From positions 3,616,001 through 3,680,000 of the forward strand of contig NZ_JABRWH010000001.1 in assembly GCF_013248975.1 (NCBI RefSeq): a DNA stretch of 64,000 nt, read 5' to 3'. The notes beneath the pieces were generated by a model. That model had not been told where the DNA came from. It made no database searches and saw only the letters and a list, made by a program, of their open reading frames with translations. Below, one piece after another: positions 27,375-36,482 of the stretch (its first letter is position 1; each line of letters opens with the position of its first letter). This DNA is from Neobacillus endophyticus. Its GTDB lineage: Bacteria; Bacillota; Bacilli; Bacillales; Cytobacillaceae. Both the position numbers and the translations under genes were made by a program.

Positions 27375-28841
27375 TTAGGCCAAAAACTCAGCAGGATTTA
27401 ATCCGAGTTCTCGGCAAATGTCGGCCACCATTTGCTGTTCACTTGGGTCAAAATGGCCATCCGCATATCCGATTGCAATGCAATAACGTGCAACGAGACG
27501 GGCGATTTCCGGTTTTGTCCGAATCCTGCCAAGAGCACGAAATGCCTCAGCTTTACCCATCATTCGGTCGCTTTCAATTTTGGATATAAATAAGTTGAAT
27601 TTTTGAATGACTTTATTGGTATCGAATACGCGTAGTTCTTCACTTTGGTTGACGAACTCCATCATTTTCTGGCGCTCGGAGGCATCGAGATAACCGTCAG
27701 CCATGGCTACTAATGCACAAGCGGCAACGACTGCGTCCAGAACGTCCTGGCTTTTATAACGGTTAAATATTTCTTGTGCCCTTCTTTTTTGATTATTAGC
27801 CCATTCTGCATAATCCGTTTGTGAAGGTGACCACGTACTACCGCAATTATTACATGCAAATTTCAATTGATTTTGTCCGATAAAACCGCCCAGCAATCCA
27901 ACAGGTCCAAGAATTAACCCGCCAATTGCCGCTTTTCCTAACCCGAACCCTTTTTTGCCTGTCCGGACATTGGAAGAATGACAGCGTGGGCAAATAATTT
28001 CATCTCCTCCATAGGTGTTCCTGCTATTATATGGAGCAGGAGAAGTCTGTGACGGATAACCGTAGGCCGGTTGTTGCAAGGAAGAAGAGCCTTGAGGAAA
28101 ACTTGGTTCCCTGTAAGAACTTTGCCTTTGACTATAAGGGTCAAAAGCTCCATAGTTTTGCTCATATGGATGGGGGTTTTGTTGGATGGATGTCCCCGAT
28201 GGTCCGGTATTAAACAAATGTTGATTCTGCTGGAAACTGGCTGACATTTGTTGGCTTACCGGTGGATCATCTACAGTGACCCCAAAGTTTCCGCATAGTG
28301 CTGACAAGCCCCCTTGAAAACCACTTCCAATGGCATTAAATTTCCATTCACCATTATGGCGGTATAGCTCCGCAGCCACAATGGCAGTTTCCACTGTAAA
28401 ATCACGTCCCAAATTAAATCGTATTAGTTCATCGTTTGTTTGTTCATTAAATATTCGGACATAAGCATCAGAAATTTGCCCGAAATTTTGCCGTTTAGCT
28501 TGGGCATCGTGTATGGTAATCGTAAAAGCAATACGGTGAATAGGTGCTGGAACATTGTTTAAATTAATACGAATTTGCTCACAATCCTGTACACCCGAAC
28601 CAATGCGGTTATCACCGCTATACACGATCGACCCATTACCTCCAGAAGGATTATTGTAAAAAACGAAATCTAGGTCATTTTGGACTTTTCCTGAAGTACC
28701 TAATAAAAAAGCAGAAGCATCCAAATCAAAATTGGAACCTAAATTGCTAATATTCCATCCTAGGCCCACAACCACATGCTGCAGACCTGGATATGATTTA
28801 GTTAAATCTACCTTTTGACCTTTGCTTAGTGTTACACCCAA
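27375..28841 (-). CDS. TerD domain - zinc ribbon - TerB-like domain fusion
   Basis: 488 aa. Residues 1 to about 190 are a TerD Ca2+-binding beta-sandwich (GVTLSKGQKVDLTK, LDASAFLL, NDLDFVFYNN, GSIVYSGDNR). Residues 200-270 are a low-complexity Gln/Pro/Ser/Tyr linker. A zinc ribbon follows (CPRCHSS ... CNNCGS) with a Gly-rich insert between the Cys pairs. From about 355 there is a TerB-like helical domain with DGYLDASERQ and DGHFDPSEQQ. TerD/TerB proteins serve tellurite and envelope-stress responses. GTG at 28850 abuts the ribosome site; TTG at 28841 (GAGGGG 8 bases upstream) gives the family-like MGVTLSKG start. No other ter genes are adjacent. Confidence 0.85.
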   Translation of the reverse strand: MGVTLSKGQKVDLTKSYPGLQHVVVGLGWNISNLGSNFDLDASAFLLGTSGKVQNDLDFVFYNNPSGGNGSIVYSGDNRIGSGVQDCEQIRINLNNVPAPIHRIAFTITIHDAQAKRQNFGQISDAYVRIFNEQTNDELIRFNLGRDFTVETAIVAAELYRHNGEWKFNAIGSGFQGGLSALCGNFGVTVDDPPVSQQMSASFQQNQHLFNTGPSGTSIQQNPHPYEQNYGAFDPYSQRQSSYREPSFPQGSSSLQQPAYGYPSQTSPAPYNSRNTYGGDEIICPRCHSSNVRTGKKGFGLGKAAIGGLILGPVGLLGGFIGQNQLKFACNNCGSTWSPSQTDYAEWANNQKRRAQEIFNRYKSQDVLDAVVAACALVAMADGYLDASERQKMMEFVNQSEELRVFDTNKVIQKFNLFISKIESDRMMGKAEAFRALGRIRTKPEIARLVARYCIAIGYADGHFDPSEQQMVADICRELGLNPAEFLA

Positions 28842-29149
28842 CTTCTTCACCCCTCATCTATTTTGTTTTAAATAGTTAAATCCTATTTATGACTGGTAAA
28901 TCGTTTTATCATTCTATTTAAGCCATCAATATGTATCGTAAAAATTCAAAAATGGCATTTAATAGAAACAAGCATTAAATCTATATACGTTACAAAATTA
29001 AAAAGGTTTCACGTTCAAACAGAAGAAGATCCTTTAAAAAATAAACACTCAATAGAGTAATATAACGGACAGATTTAAAGTAATTTTTATAAAGATTTGA
29101 TCTCCTAAAGGCGATCAAATATGAATAGGTCTAAAAAGGGGATGGAACT
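28842..29149. other. Intergenic promoter region, no gene seen
   Basis: Divergent gap of about 308 bases between the TerD fusion and the S66 peptidase. AT-rich; I see no ORF, strong hairpin or known operator. Confidence 0.4.
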
Positions 29150-30073
29150 GTGAAAATAGTAAAGCCAAATCGTCTTCAGAAAGGTGATACGGTCGGTGTT
29201 ATTGCGCCTGCCAGCCCTCCCGACAAAGAAAACCTTGAAAGAGGGATTCGGTTTTTAACTGAATTGGGTTTGAATGTAAAAATAGGTAAATATATAGGGG
29301 GAAAACTTGGCTATTTAGCAGGAGAGGATCAGGAAAGGCTGGAAGATTTCCATGAGATGTTTTTAGACAAAGAAATAAAGGCCATCTTTTGTGCTTGCGG
29401 TGGCTACGGAACCGGAAGGATCGCAGCCAGTATCGATTATCAAATCGTTAGAAACAATCCTAAAATATTCTGGGGTTACAGTGATATTACATTTTTACAT
29501 ACCGCTATACGTCAACAAACAGGACTAGTAACTTTCCATGGCCCAATGCTCGGTTCTGATATTGGGAAAGAGGATACACACCCAATGTCAAAAGAGGGGT
29601 TTCGACAATTGTTTCATCAAATGAACTTTACTTACACGGAGCAGAACTCGCAACTTGACGTGCTAATAGAGGGTAGGGCAACTGGCGACATTATTGGTGG
29701 GAATTTGTCGCTATTAATAAGTACGCTTGGAACCAAATTTGAAATACAAACAAAAAACAGAATCTTATTCATAGAAGATATTCATGAAGAGCCCCGTTCA
29801 GTTGATAGGATGCTTAACCAGCTTTATATGTCTGGTAAACTGGAAGATTCCAATGGAATGGTGATTGGTGACTTCTGTGAATGCAGCCCGAAACGTGAGC
29901 CATCCTTATCCATTGATGATGTCATCAGCCATTATGTTTCATTAGCTAACAAACCAGCTTTAAAAGGATTTCAAATCGGTCATTGTAATCCAAATATTGC
30001 AATACCTTTCGGGGTAAGAGCGGAACTCAATACATTTGAAAAAAAATTAACGGTTGACAGCGGGGTAATATAA
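29150..30073 (+). CDS. S66-family LD-carboxypeptidase (LdcA/MccF-like)
   Basis: 307 aa. Nucleophile-region motif GYSDITFLHTAI and oxyanion-side FHGPMLGSD, catalytic Glu in FIEDIHEEPRSVDRML, and His in QIGHCNPN: the Ser-Glu-His triad of S66. Family members trim the terminal D-Ala from tetrapeptide muropeptides in cell-wall recycling or cleave microcin-C-like compounds. The protein has no signal peptide, so it acts in the cytosol. Start GTG follows AAGGGGATGGA. Single gene. Confidence 0.88.
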   Translation: MKIVKPNRLQKGDTVGVIAPASPPDKENLERGIRFLTELGLNVKIGKYIGGKLGYLAGEDQERLEDFHEMFLDKEIKAIFCACGGYGTGRIAASIDYQIVRNNPKIFWGYSDITFLHTAIRQQTGLVTFHGPMLGSDIGKEDTHPMSKEGFRQLFHQMNFTYTEQNSQLDVLIEGRATGDIIGGNLSLLISTLGTKFEIQTKNRILFIEDIHEEPRSVDRMLNQLYMSGKLEDSNGMVIGDFCECSPKREPSLSIDDVISHYVSLANKPALKGFQIGHCNPNIAIPFGVRAELNTFEKKLTVDSGVI

Positions 30074-30155
30074 GAGAAATTAGCGATGCTTTTTCAAGTA
30101 CGATTTAATAGAAAATGGGAGAGAAAAGGGTCGGAAAATGGATAACGCAAACATA

Positions 30156-30200
30156 GAAAGCATGCTGAGGTTTTACCGTTTTTCAGCATGCTTTCCTATT
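30156..30200 (+). terminator. Terminator-like hairpin after the S66 peptidase
   Basis: Perfect 13-bp stem GAAAGCATGCTGA / TCAGCATGCTTTC with a 14-base loop. The T tract is weak (CTATTTAATT). The rest of the gap to 30408 holds the promoter region of the next operon. Confidence 0.6.
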
Positions 30201-30271
30201 TAATTAAGAGAATGATAGGATAACTGTTTTTTCAAAGTCCATACGATCTGAACGACAAATTGTGTGACGTT

Positions 30272-30300
30272 TTTATGAAATCTCTATTAATCTTCATAAA
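30272..30300. promoter_or_regulatory. Inverted repeat upstream of the ABC exporter operon
   Basis: TTTATGAA (30272-30279) and TTCATAAA (30293-30300), spaced 13 bases, about 110 bases before the adaptor gene. It is a candidate binding site for the OmpR-type regulator encoded in the same cluster (inference). Confidence 0.35.
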
Positions 30301-30408
30301 GTGAGTTTCAAACGAACTATTTTTTAAGGGAAAGTTAAGGAAGGAAGATAATAATAGGCTTGTGCCAAATACTAAATAAAATCCCACGGATCAAAGGAGT
30401 AAGAATAC

Positions 30409-31434
30409 ATGAAAAAGTGGATTATTATTGTTATTGTTGTCTTAATCGTCGGATTTGCCGGTTATAAATGGTTTGGTGCAAAAACGACAAATGCACAGCA
30501 AGTAACAACTCAGGTTCGAACTGCAGTTGTTCAAAAAGGAAAATTTCAAGTCAGCGTCAGTGGCTCCGGTACAGTTCAGCCCGTAACCACAGAAGATATT
30601 AAATCAGCAATAAATAACAATCAAATTGATCAGGTACTCGTTTCAGCAGGCCAATCAGTCAAAAAGGGTGATGTATTGATTACATTCACTGATGGAAGTG
30701 ATCCGATTACAGCTCCAGCAGATGGGACGATTACTGCTGTTAATGTTCAGGCTGGTGAACGGGTTCAAATAGCTCAAGCGGTAGCTCACCTAACGAATTA
30801 CAACGATTTGCAAACCGTTGCTTCAATTGATGAGTTGGATATTCCAAAGGTAAAAGTGGGACAAACTGCTACGATTAAAGTAAATGCTCTTCCTGATCAA
30901 ACCTTTACTGGTGCAGTGACTGCCATTGCTAATGAAGGAACATCTACCAATGGAGTTTCAACATTTGATGTAACGGTGCACATTAACAATCCAACAGGGT
31001 TGAAGGTAGGTATGAGCACAGAGGCGAGTATATTAACAGCAAACAAGGATAATGCTCTATTTGTTCCAGTAGATGCCATCCATTCCATGAATGGCAAGAA
31101 GTTCGTAATATTGGCAGATCAAAACCAAAATAACCAAAATAGCCAAAGCAATAACCAGGGGAATCCATGGTCAAGCTCACGTGTTATGGTTCAAACCGGA
31201 TTGGCAAATGATGACTATGTTGAAATTACACAAGGCTTAAGCGAAGGTCAGACTGTTCGATTGCCAAACCTTGTCATTAATAGTAATTCCGCGAATTCTA
31301 GATTATCGCAGGGTGGTTTTGGCTTTGGCGGAATGGGTATGGGCGGAATGAACCGTCAATACCGAAATGGAGGTAATGGAGGTGGAAACAGTCAATCTGG
31401 CGGCAAAGCTGCTAGTGGAAGGAGTGGTAACTGA
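30409..31434 (+). CDS. MacA/YknX-like membrane-fusion adaptor of ABC exporter
   Basis: 341 aa. An N-terminal membrane anchor (residues 3-22) is followed by a split lipoyl-like domain (SGSGTVQPVTTEDIKSAINNN; VLITFTDGSDPITAPADGTITAVNVQAGERV) and a beta-barrel domain (TIKVNALPDQTFTGAVTAIA). The coiled-coil hairpin of larger adaptors is absent. The last 45 residues are Gly/Asn/Ser-rich (GGFGFGGMGMGGMN). It forms a tripartite pump with the next two genes and overlaps the ATPase gene by three bases (TGATG). The cluster resembles yknXYZ/macAB. Confidence 0.88.
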   Translation: MKKWIIIVIVVLIVGFAGYKWFGAKTTNAQQVTTQVRTAVVQKGKFQVSVSGSGTVQPVTTEDIKSAINNNQIDQVLVSAGQSVKKGDVLITFTDGSDPITAPADGTITAVNVQAGERVQIAQAVAHLTNYNDLQTVASIDELDIPKVKVGQTATIKVNALPDQTFTGAVTAIANEGTSTNGVSTFDVTVHINNPTGLKVGMSTEASILTANKDNALFVPVDAIHSMNGKKFVILADQNQNNQNSQSNNQGNPWSSSRVMVQTGLANDDYVEITQGLSEGQTVRLPNLVINSNSANSRLSQGGFGFGGMGMGGMNRQYRNGGNGGGNSQSGGKAASGRSGN

Positions 31435-32144
31435 TGAGCACACCAATTATTCAAATCAAGGACATGATGAAATCCTATAAATTAGGTGGAGAAACGGTTC
31501 ATGCTTTAAATAATGTTTCCCTTGAAATAAATAAAGGAGATTTTCTGGCTATAATTGGACCATCTGGCTCAGGAAAATCTACCTTAATGAATATGATTGG
31601 TTGTCTGGATCACCCTGATTCAGGAGAATATCTTCTCGACGGTAAAGAGATCGGGAAAATGAATGATAATCAGCTTGCTGCCATTCGTAATCAAAAAATC
31701 GGGTTTATTTTTCAAAACTTTAATCTGTTAACGAAACTCACAGCGTTGGAAAATGTGGAGCTTCCTCTTTTATATGCTGGTGTTTCAGCTAAAGTCCGGC
31801 GTGAGCAGGCCATGGAATCATTAAAAAAAGTAGGATTGGCAGATCGTTCCGGGCATCTGCCAACCCAGCTTTCTGGTGGCCAGCAGCAGAGGGTTGCCAT
31901 TGCAAGAGCACTGGCGGGTAATCCTTCTATTTTACTTGCGGATGAGCCAACTGGTGCTCTTGACAGCAAAACGAGTAAGGAAATAATGGAAATCATGCAA
32001 GGATTGAATGAAGTAGGAAATACGATTATTTTAATCACCCATGACTTAAATATTGCCCAGCAGGCAAAAAGAATGGTGAGCATCCAGGATGGTAAGCTTC
32101 AGGAAAATGGGGGTGAGCTGATTGGGCATTTTGCAATCCATTAA
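31434..32144 (+). CDS. ABC transporter ATP-binding protein (MacB/LolD-type)
   Basis: 236 aa. Walker A GPSGSGKSTLMN, Q-loop FIFQNFNLL, signature LSGGQQQRVAIARALAGNP, Walker B ILLADEPTGALD, H-loop ILITHD. This is the typical LolD/MacB/YknY ATPase that pairs with FtsX/MacB-fold permeases, mechanotransmission transporters exporting peptides or toxic compounds. Its last 23 bases overlap the permease start, so the three genes are translationally coupled. Confidence 0.94.
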   Translation: MSTPIIQIKDMMKSYKLGGETVHALNNVSLEINKGDFLAIIGPSGSGKSTLMNMIGCLDHPDSGEYLLDGKEIGKMNDNQLAAIRNQKIGFIFQNFNLLTKLTALENVELPLLYAGVSAKVRREQAMESLKKVGLADRSGHLPTQLSGGQQQRVAIARALAGNPSILLADEPTGALDSKTSKEIMEIMQGLNEVGNTIILITHDLNIAQQAKRMVSIQDGKLQENGGELIGHFAIH

Positions 32145-33288
32145 AATGGCGTTTCGCAGTATAAGAAGCAATAAGCTCCGGTCTGCTCTTACAATGCTTG
32201 GAATTATCATTGGTGTTTCTTCTGTCATTGTTCTTGTTTCAATGGCGCAAGGTTCAACAGCCAGTGTGACTAATCAAATCAATCAACTAGGAACGAACCT
32301 TTTGACCGTCAATACATTTGGAACAGATTTAGCACTGACACAGGATAAAATTGACCAATTGTCCAAATTAAGCGGTGTGAAGTCAGTGGCTCCCGTTGTG
32401 TCAGGACGCGTTACCGTTAAAGAAGAACGTACATCGTCACAGGAATCATTAATGGCTACAAATCCTGATTATTCAACGGTCCGCAATGTAAATGTCAGTG
32501 AGGGGCGTTTTATTACGGATCTTGATATCGAATATCGACAAAAAATTGCAGTTCTCGGTTCCAATACGGCTTCTACATTATTTGGAACAAATGATCCAGT
32601 GGGACAGTATATTGAAGTGAATGGAACATCTTTTAAAGTAGTGGGTGTATTGGCATCTAAAGGAAGCTCTCTCGGATCAAGCGGTGACGATGTAGTAATT
32701 GTTCCGCTCAGCACAGGGGAACGCCTTTTAAAGCAAACCGATATTAACCAAGTCTACCTCGAAGGAAAAAGTGAGAATCAATTGGACTATGTCCAGGCTG
32801 AAATAGAAGCAAAATTGGCGTCCATGTTCCCTAATAAATCCGATTCCTATACAGTTAGCAATCAGCAGGATCTAATGAATACCATGAGTTCAGTCACACA
32901 ATCCATGACATTAATGCTAGGTGGAATTGCTGGTATTTCCTTGCTTGTTGGCGGCATTGGCATTATGAATATTATGCTTGTGTCAGTTTCGGAGCGGACG
33001 AAAGAAATTGGAATTAGGAAGGCAATTGGTGCTAAGAGACGTGACGTGCTGCTGCAATTTTTAATAGAAGCAGCGGTTTTAAGCTCAATGGGAGGAATCA
33101 TTGGTATCCTTTTAGGGCTAGGTATTGGAAAAATATTATCTTCTGCTTTTAGTATGACGTTATCTTATTCATCTTCGGTCATGATCATGGCATTTTTGTT
33201 CTCTGTAGCCGTTGGAGTGATATTTGGTGTATTCCCTGCGAATAAGGCATCTAAATTGAATCCAATTCAGGCGCTAAGATATGAATAA
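32122..33288 (+). CDS. MacB-like ABC transporter permease
   Basis: 388 aa. TM1 near residues 20-43 (LGIIIGVSSVIVLVSMAQGS), an extracytoplasmic MacB_PCD domain (about 45-245), then three membrane segments with the FtsX/MacB signature SVSERTKEIGIRKAIGAKRRDVLLQFLIEA. Start is TTG with GGGGGTGA upstream inside the ATPase gene. Together with the adaptor and ATPase it should export antimicrobial peptides or toxins. The adjacent two-component system suggests induction by the substrate or envelope stress (inference). Confidence 0.92.
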   Translation: MGILQSIKMAFRSIRSNKLRSALTMLGIIIGVSSVIVLVSMAQGSTASVTNQINQLGTNLLTVNTFGTDLALTQDKIDQLSKLSGVKSVAPVVSGRVTVKEERTSSQESLMATNPDYSTVRNVNVSEGRFITDLDIEYRQKIAVLGSNTASTLFGTNDPVGQYIEVNGTSFKVVGVLASKGSSLGSSGDDVVIVPLSTGERLLKQTDINQVYLEGKSENQLDYVQAEIEAKLASMFPNKSDSYTVSNQQDLMNTMSSVTQSMTLMLGGIAGISLLVGGIGIMNIMLVSVSERTKEIGIRKAIGAKRRDVLLQFLIEAAVLSSMGGIIGILLGLGIGKILSSAFSMTLSYSSSVMIMAFLFSVAVGVIFGVFPANKASKLNPIQALRYE

Positions 33289-33294
33289 ACCCAG

Positions 33295-33335
33295 AAACAA
33301 AGCGATCGTTAACTTTAGCGGCCGCTTTGTTTGCT
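33295..33335 (+). terminator. Hairpin between exporter genes and two-component genes
   Basis: Stem AAACAAAGCG / CGCTTTGTTT (33295-33332) with a long, partly paired loop and a weak T tail, so it may only reduce read-through. Confidence 0.5.
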
Positions 33336-33380
33336 ATATAATGAGAAATAGATTGTATTTGGTAAAAAGGAGAGAAACAA

Positions 33381-34052
33381 ATGCGTTTATTGGTTGTGGA
33401 GGATAATCTGGCATTACTGGATTCAATAGTTCAGTTATTATCTGATGAGTTTGAGGTGGATCAAGCGTCAAATGGAGAAGATGCATTATTTTTGGCCAGA
33501 CAAAATATACATGATGCTATTGTTTTGGATGTCATGATACCGGAAATTGACGGTTTTGAAGTATTGAAAATAATCCGTAATGAAGGGTTAAAAACACCTG
33601 TTCTATTCCTAACCGCAAAGGATTCTTTAGAGGATCGTGTAAAAGGATTAGACAGCGGAGGCGATGATTATTTAGTAAAACCGTTTCAAGCTGCAGAATT
33701 GAAGGCGAGAATTCGGGCGTTGTTGCGCAGGAGCGGAAGCTTAACCACCAATCAAACCATTCAATATCGCGGTATAGAACTGGTTGGAAAAGAACGCGAT
33801 ATATTAGTCAATGAGAATCCCGTGAAGATGACCTCAAAACAGTACGAACTGTTGGAATATTTAATTCAAAATAAAGGGGCCATCTTAACAAAAGAACAGA
33901 TTTATGACCGGGTATGGGGGTTTGATTCTGATACAACCATTGCAATCGTGGAGGTTTTTATGCATCATCTTCGGAAAAAACTGGAGCCATATGGATATCA
34001 CAGCGATATCAAGACTATTCGCGGTGTTGGGTATATGCTGGATGAAGAGTAG
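33381..34052 (+). CDS. OmpR-family response regulator
   Basis: 223 aa. Receiver domain (residues 1-115) with acidic pair ED at 7-8, phospho-acceptor Asp in VLDVMIPEIDGFEV, Thr in LTAKD and Lys in LVKPF. C-terminal winged helix (about 130-222; LTKEQIYDRVWGF, HHLRKKLEPYG, IKTIRGVGYML). It should control the upstream MacAB-like exporter and its own pair. The histidine kinase gene starts 9 bases after the stop. Confidence 0.94.
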   Translation: MRLLVVEDNLALLDSIVQLLSDEFEVDQASNGEDALFLARQNIHDAIVLDVMIPEIDGFEVLKIIRNEGLKTPVLFLTAKDSLEDRVKGLDSGGDDYLVKPFQAAELKARIRALLRRSGSLTTNQTIQYRGIELVGKERDILVNENPVKMTSKQYELLEYLIQNKGAILTKEQIYDRVWGFDSDTTIAIVEVFMHHLRKKLEPYGYHSDIKTIRGVGYMLDEE

Positions 34053-34061
34053 GAGAGGCAG

Positions 34062-35363
34062 ATGTTTCGTCAAACACATATTAAGCTGACATTTTTAAAT
34101 TCATTAGTTTTTATTGTTTTAATCAGCATATTAGGGTGGATAATCTATTTTTACACCGAACATCAGCTTTATCGAGATGTAAACCAATCCTTAATGGATT
34201 CTGTCAATCATATCCAGAATCCTGATCAAAGTCCTGAAAACGGAGGACCTGAGGACAGTACAAAAGTTAAAACAAAAAACAGTTCGAGCACAGGAAATGA
34301 TTTTGGTCCCAGATTTATTCGCAGAGATCCAAGGATTATGACATTGTTATGGGATGATAAAAATCATCTGTTAATTCAGCCGAATCGCGACTTACAGTTA
34401 TTCAGTGACAATGAAAAGAAAATTCAGCCGAAAAAAATGAATGCTCTTCAAGATGTCGATATTGAAAACTATACATTTCGCTATATTGCTTTTAAAGTGT
34501 ATATACCTGATATTGGGAAAATTACAGTTCAGGTAGTTCGCAACATCGATTCAGAAAAAGAGTTGTTAAACCGATTACTACTAATTATGATCATCGGCTG
34601 TGTAATCGGGATCATTTGTGCGGTCGCCTCTGGTTTTTTCCTGGCACGAAGGGCATTGGTTCCTATTAAAAATTCTTGGCAAAAGCAGCAGCAGTTTGTG
34701 TCTGACGCTTCGCATGAATTAAGGACCCCGCTTGCAGTTATTCAGGCAAAAACCGACTTGCTTTTCCGGGCCCCAACGGCCACGATTCAAGAAAAAATAA
34801 TGGATATTTCGACGATATCAACCGAATCCAGAAGGTTATCAAAATTAGTGGCTAATCTCTTAACATTAGCAAGATCAGACTCCGATCAAATTGAAGTGAA
34901 AAAGCAGCCTTTTCAATTAGATGAACTATTAATGGAAATTATCCAGCATTATGAAGAAATTGTGTCGTACCAAGGTAAATCTTTGCGTTTAGAATCGCCA
35001 GAACCTGTTAAATTCTTTGCCGATAAAGAAAGAATTCATCAACTTATTGTGATTTTACTTGATAATGCCATGAAATATACCAATGAAGGTGGAGAAATTC
35101 TGCTTTCCTGTCTTCAAACACATTCCTCAATTATCCTGAGGGTAAAGGATAATGGGGTTGGTATTCGCGAAGAGGATATACCCAAAATCTTTGACCGCTT
35201 TTTCCAAAGTGATAAATCTCGCACATCTACGGAAGGTACGGGCCTTGGTTTGTCCATTGCAAAATGGATTATTGAGAAGCACCATGGGAAAACGAAGGTG
35301 GATAGTAAATTAGGGGTAGGAACGACGATTGAAATGATTTTTCCAAGGATACAAAAAAGTTAG
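34062..35363 (+). CDS. Sensor histidine kinase
   Basis: 433 aa. TM1 (about 8-28), an extracytoplasmic sensor of about 130 residues rich in polar residues, TM2 (about 170-192), then HisKA with phospho-His in SDASHELRTPLAVIQAK. The HATPase domain has N box LDNAMKYTNEGG, G1 DNGVGIREEDI, F box FDRFFQ and G2 GTGLGLSIAKW. It is the partner of the adjacent OmpR-type regulator. The sensor region is too large to be an intramembrane-sensing (BceS-like) type, so it may sense an external ligand. Confidence 0.93.
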   Translation: MFRQTHIKLTFLNSLVFIVLISILGWIIYFYTEHQLYRDVNQSLMDSVNHIQNPDQSPENGGPEDSTKVKTKNSSSTGNDFGPRFIRRDPRIMTLLWDDKNHLLIQPNRDLQLFSDNEKKIQPKKMNALQDVDIENYTFRYIAFKVYIPDIGKITVQVVRNIDSEKELLNRLLLIMIIGCVIGIICAVASGFFLARRALVPIKNSWQKQQQFVSDASHELRTPLAVIQAKTDLLFRAPTATIQEKIMDISTISTESRRLSKLVANLLTLARSDSDQIEVKKQPFQLDELLMEIIQHYEEIVSYQGKSLRLESPEPVKFFADKERIHQLIVILLDNAMKYTNEGGEILLSCLQTHSSIILRVKDNGVGIREEDIPKIFDRFFQSDKSRTSTEGTGLGLSIAKWIIEKHHGKTKVDSKLGVGTTIEMIFPRIQKS

Positions 35364-35410
35364 TTTTTTAGTGTTACGAGACACATGGCAGTATAAACTT
35401 GCAGTCATGA

Positions 35411-35447
35411 AACAGCAGAATGATTGAGTTCATTTTGCTGTTTTTTG
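35411..35447 (+). terminator. Terminator of the two-component genes
   Basis: Stem AACAGCAGAATGA / TCATTTTGCTGTT followed by six T. Confidence 0.85.
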
Positions 35448-35587
35448 TATACGCATCTTGAGTTTGATATGAAAAAATGTCAAATTATTTGCTTGAACAT
35501 GACAAATATAACTAGTACTATTAGATCATCTTTTGTATCGTTTACATAGTTCTATTTTTAGCATATTGCACAAAGGAAGAGGATTTC

Positions 35588-36439
35588 ATGAACAAGGCAA
35601 AAATTGCATGGATTACTGATTCGACGGCATCTTTAAATCCGGAATTTATAAAGAAGCACGACATACATGTCATTCCCCTACATGTAGTGATCAACGATAA
35701 ATTCTACAAAGAAACAATAGATATTACCGAAAAAGAATTTTATGAGAGAATGAAAGAGGAAGAGGGGACATTTCAAACCTCGCAAACCGCTATTTCCGAT
35801 TTTGTGGACCTTTACACAGAATTGAAAAGGGATTATGACTTTGGTATCGCCATCCATGCATCAAGCAAGTTAACGGGTACTTATCAATCATCTGTTATGG
35901 CTGCAGAAATGGCAGGATTTAAATTGTATGCGATTGATTCACAAACAGGATCTTTCCCACTTTCGGTTTTAATAGAAAATGCGATCGATTTAATAGAACA
36001 TGGCGTTGAACCAAGTGAAGTGGTCAACAAAATCCAATCACTGCGCGAACATACGAGACTTTATTTGGTACCATCCAATTTGGACCAACTTCATAAAAGC
36101 GGAAGGGCTTCAGGCAGCCAAAAACTTTTAGCTTCTTTATTTAATATCAAGCCGATTTTATCGATTGAAGATGGCGGGGCAGCGGTAATAAAAGATAAAG
36201 TCCGGACGGAAAAGAAAGCCTTTACCTGGCTGATTAATCAACTGGCTGCTGATATGCAGACAAAACAAATCAGAAAAGCGGCGATCGTGCATGCAAACGA
36301 TCCCCAAAAGGCTGCCATCCTAGAGAAATTGATTCAAGATACATTTCCAAATTTAAAAACAGAAAAATTAATGCTAATCACGGTTGCTGGTGTACACACC
36401 GGGGTTGGGACAATGGGTCTCTCGTGGGTTGGTGAATAA
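35588..36439 (+). CDS. DegV-family fatty-acid-binding protein (FakB-like)
   Basis: 283 aa. The N-terminal ITDSTASL, the SQTAISDF segment, SSKLTGTYQSS and the phosphate-binding HTGVGTMGLSW near the end define DegV/FakB. The protein binds a long-chain fatty acid and presents it to the FakA kinase for acyl-phosphate formation and membrane lipid synthesis. No fakA is in the window. ATG follows AAGGAAGAGG. Single gene, convergent with proS. Confidence 0.92.
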   Translation: MNKAKIAWITDSTASLNPEFIKKHDIHVIPLHVVINDKFYKETIDITEKEFYERMKEEEGTFQTSQTAISDFVDLYTELKRDYDFGIAIHASSKLTGTYQSSVMAAEMAGFKLYAIDSQTGSFPLSVLIENAIDLIEHGVEPSEVVNKIQSLREHTRLYLVPSNLDQLHKSGRASGSQKLLASLFNIKPILSIEDGGAAVIKDKVRTEKKAFTWLINQLAADMQTKQIRKAAIVHANDPQKAAILEKLIQDTFPNLKTEKLMLITVAGVHTGVGTMGLSWVGE

Positions 36440-36440
36440 A

Positions 36441-36476
36441 TGAAAAAGGCACTTTTCAAATGAAGTGCCTTTTTCA
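36441..36476. terminator. Bidirectional terminator degV / proS
   Basis: Stem GAAAAAGGCACTT / AAGTGCCTTTTTC, flanked by T on both strands. Confidence 0.9.
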
Positions 36477-36482
36477 TATTAG

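Noticed and set aside
27216..27401. 61-codon ORF taken as a small gene
   Set aside because: Its first half is the third frame of the selB relic and its second half is terminator DNA; not an independent gene.
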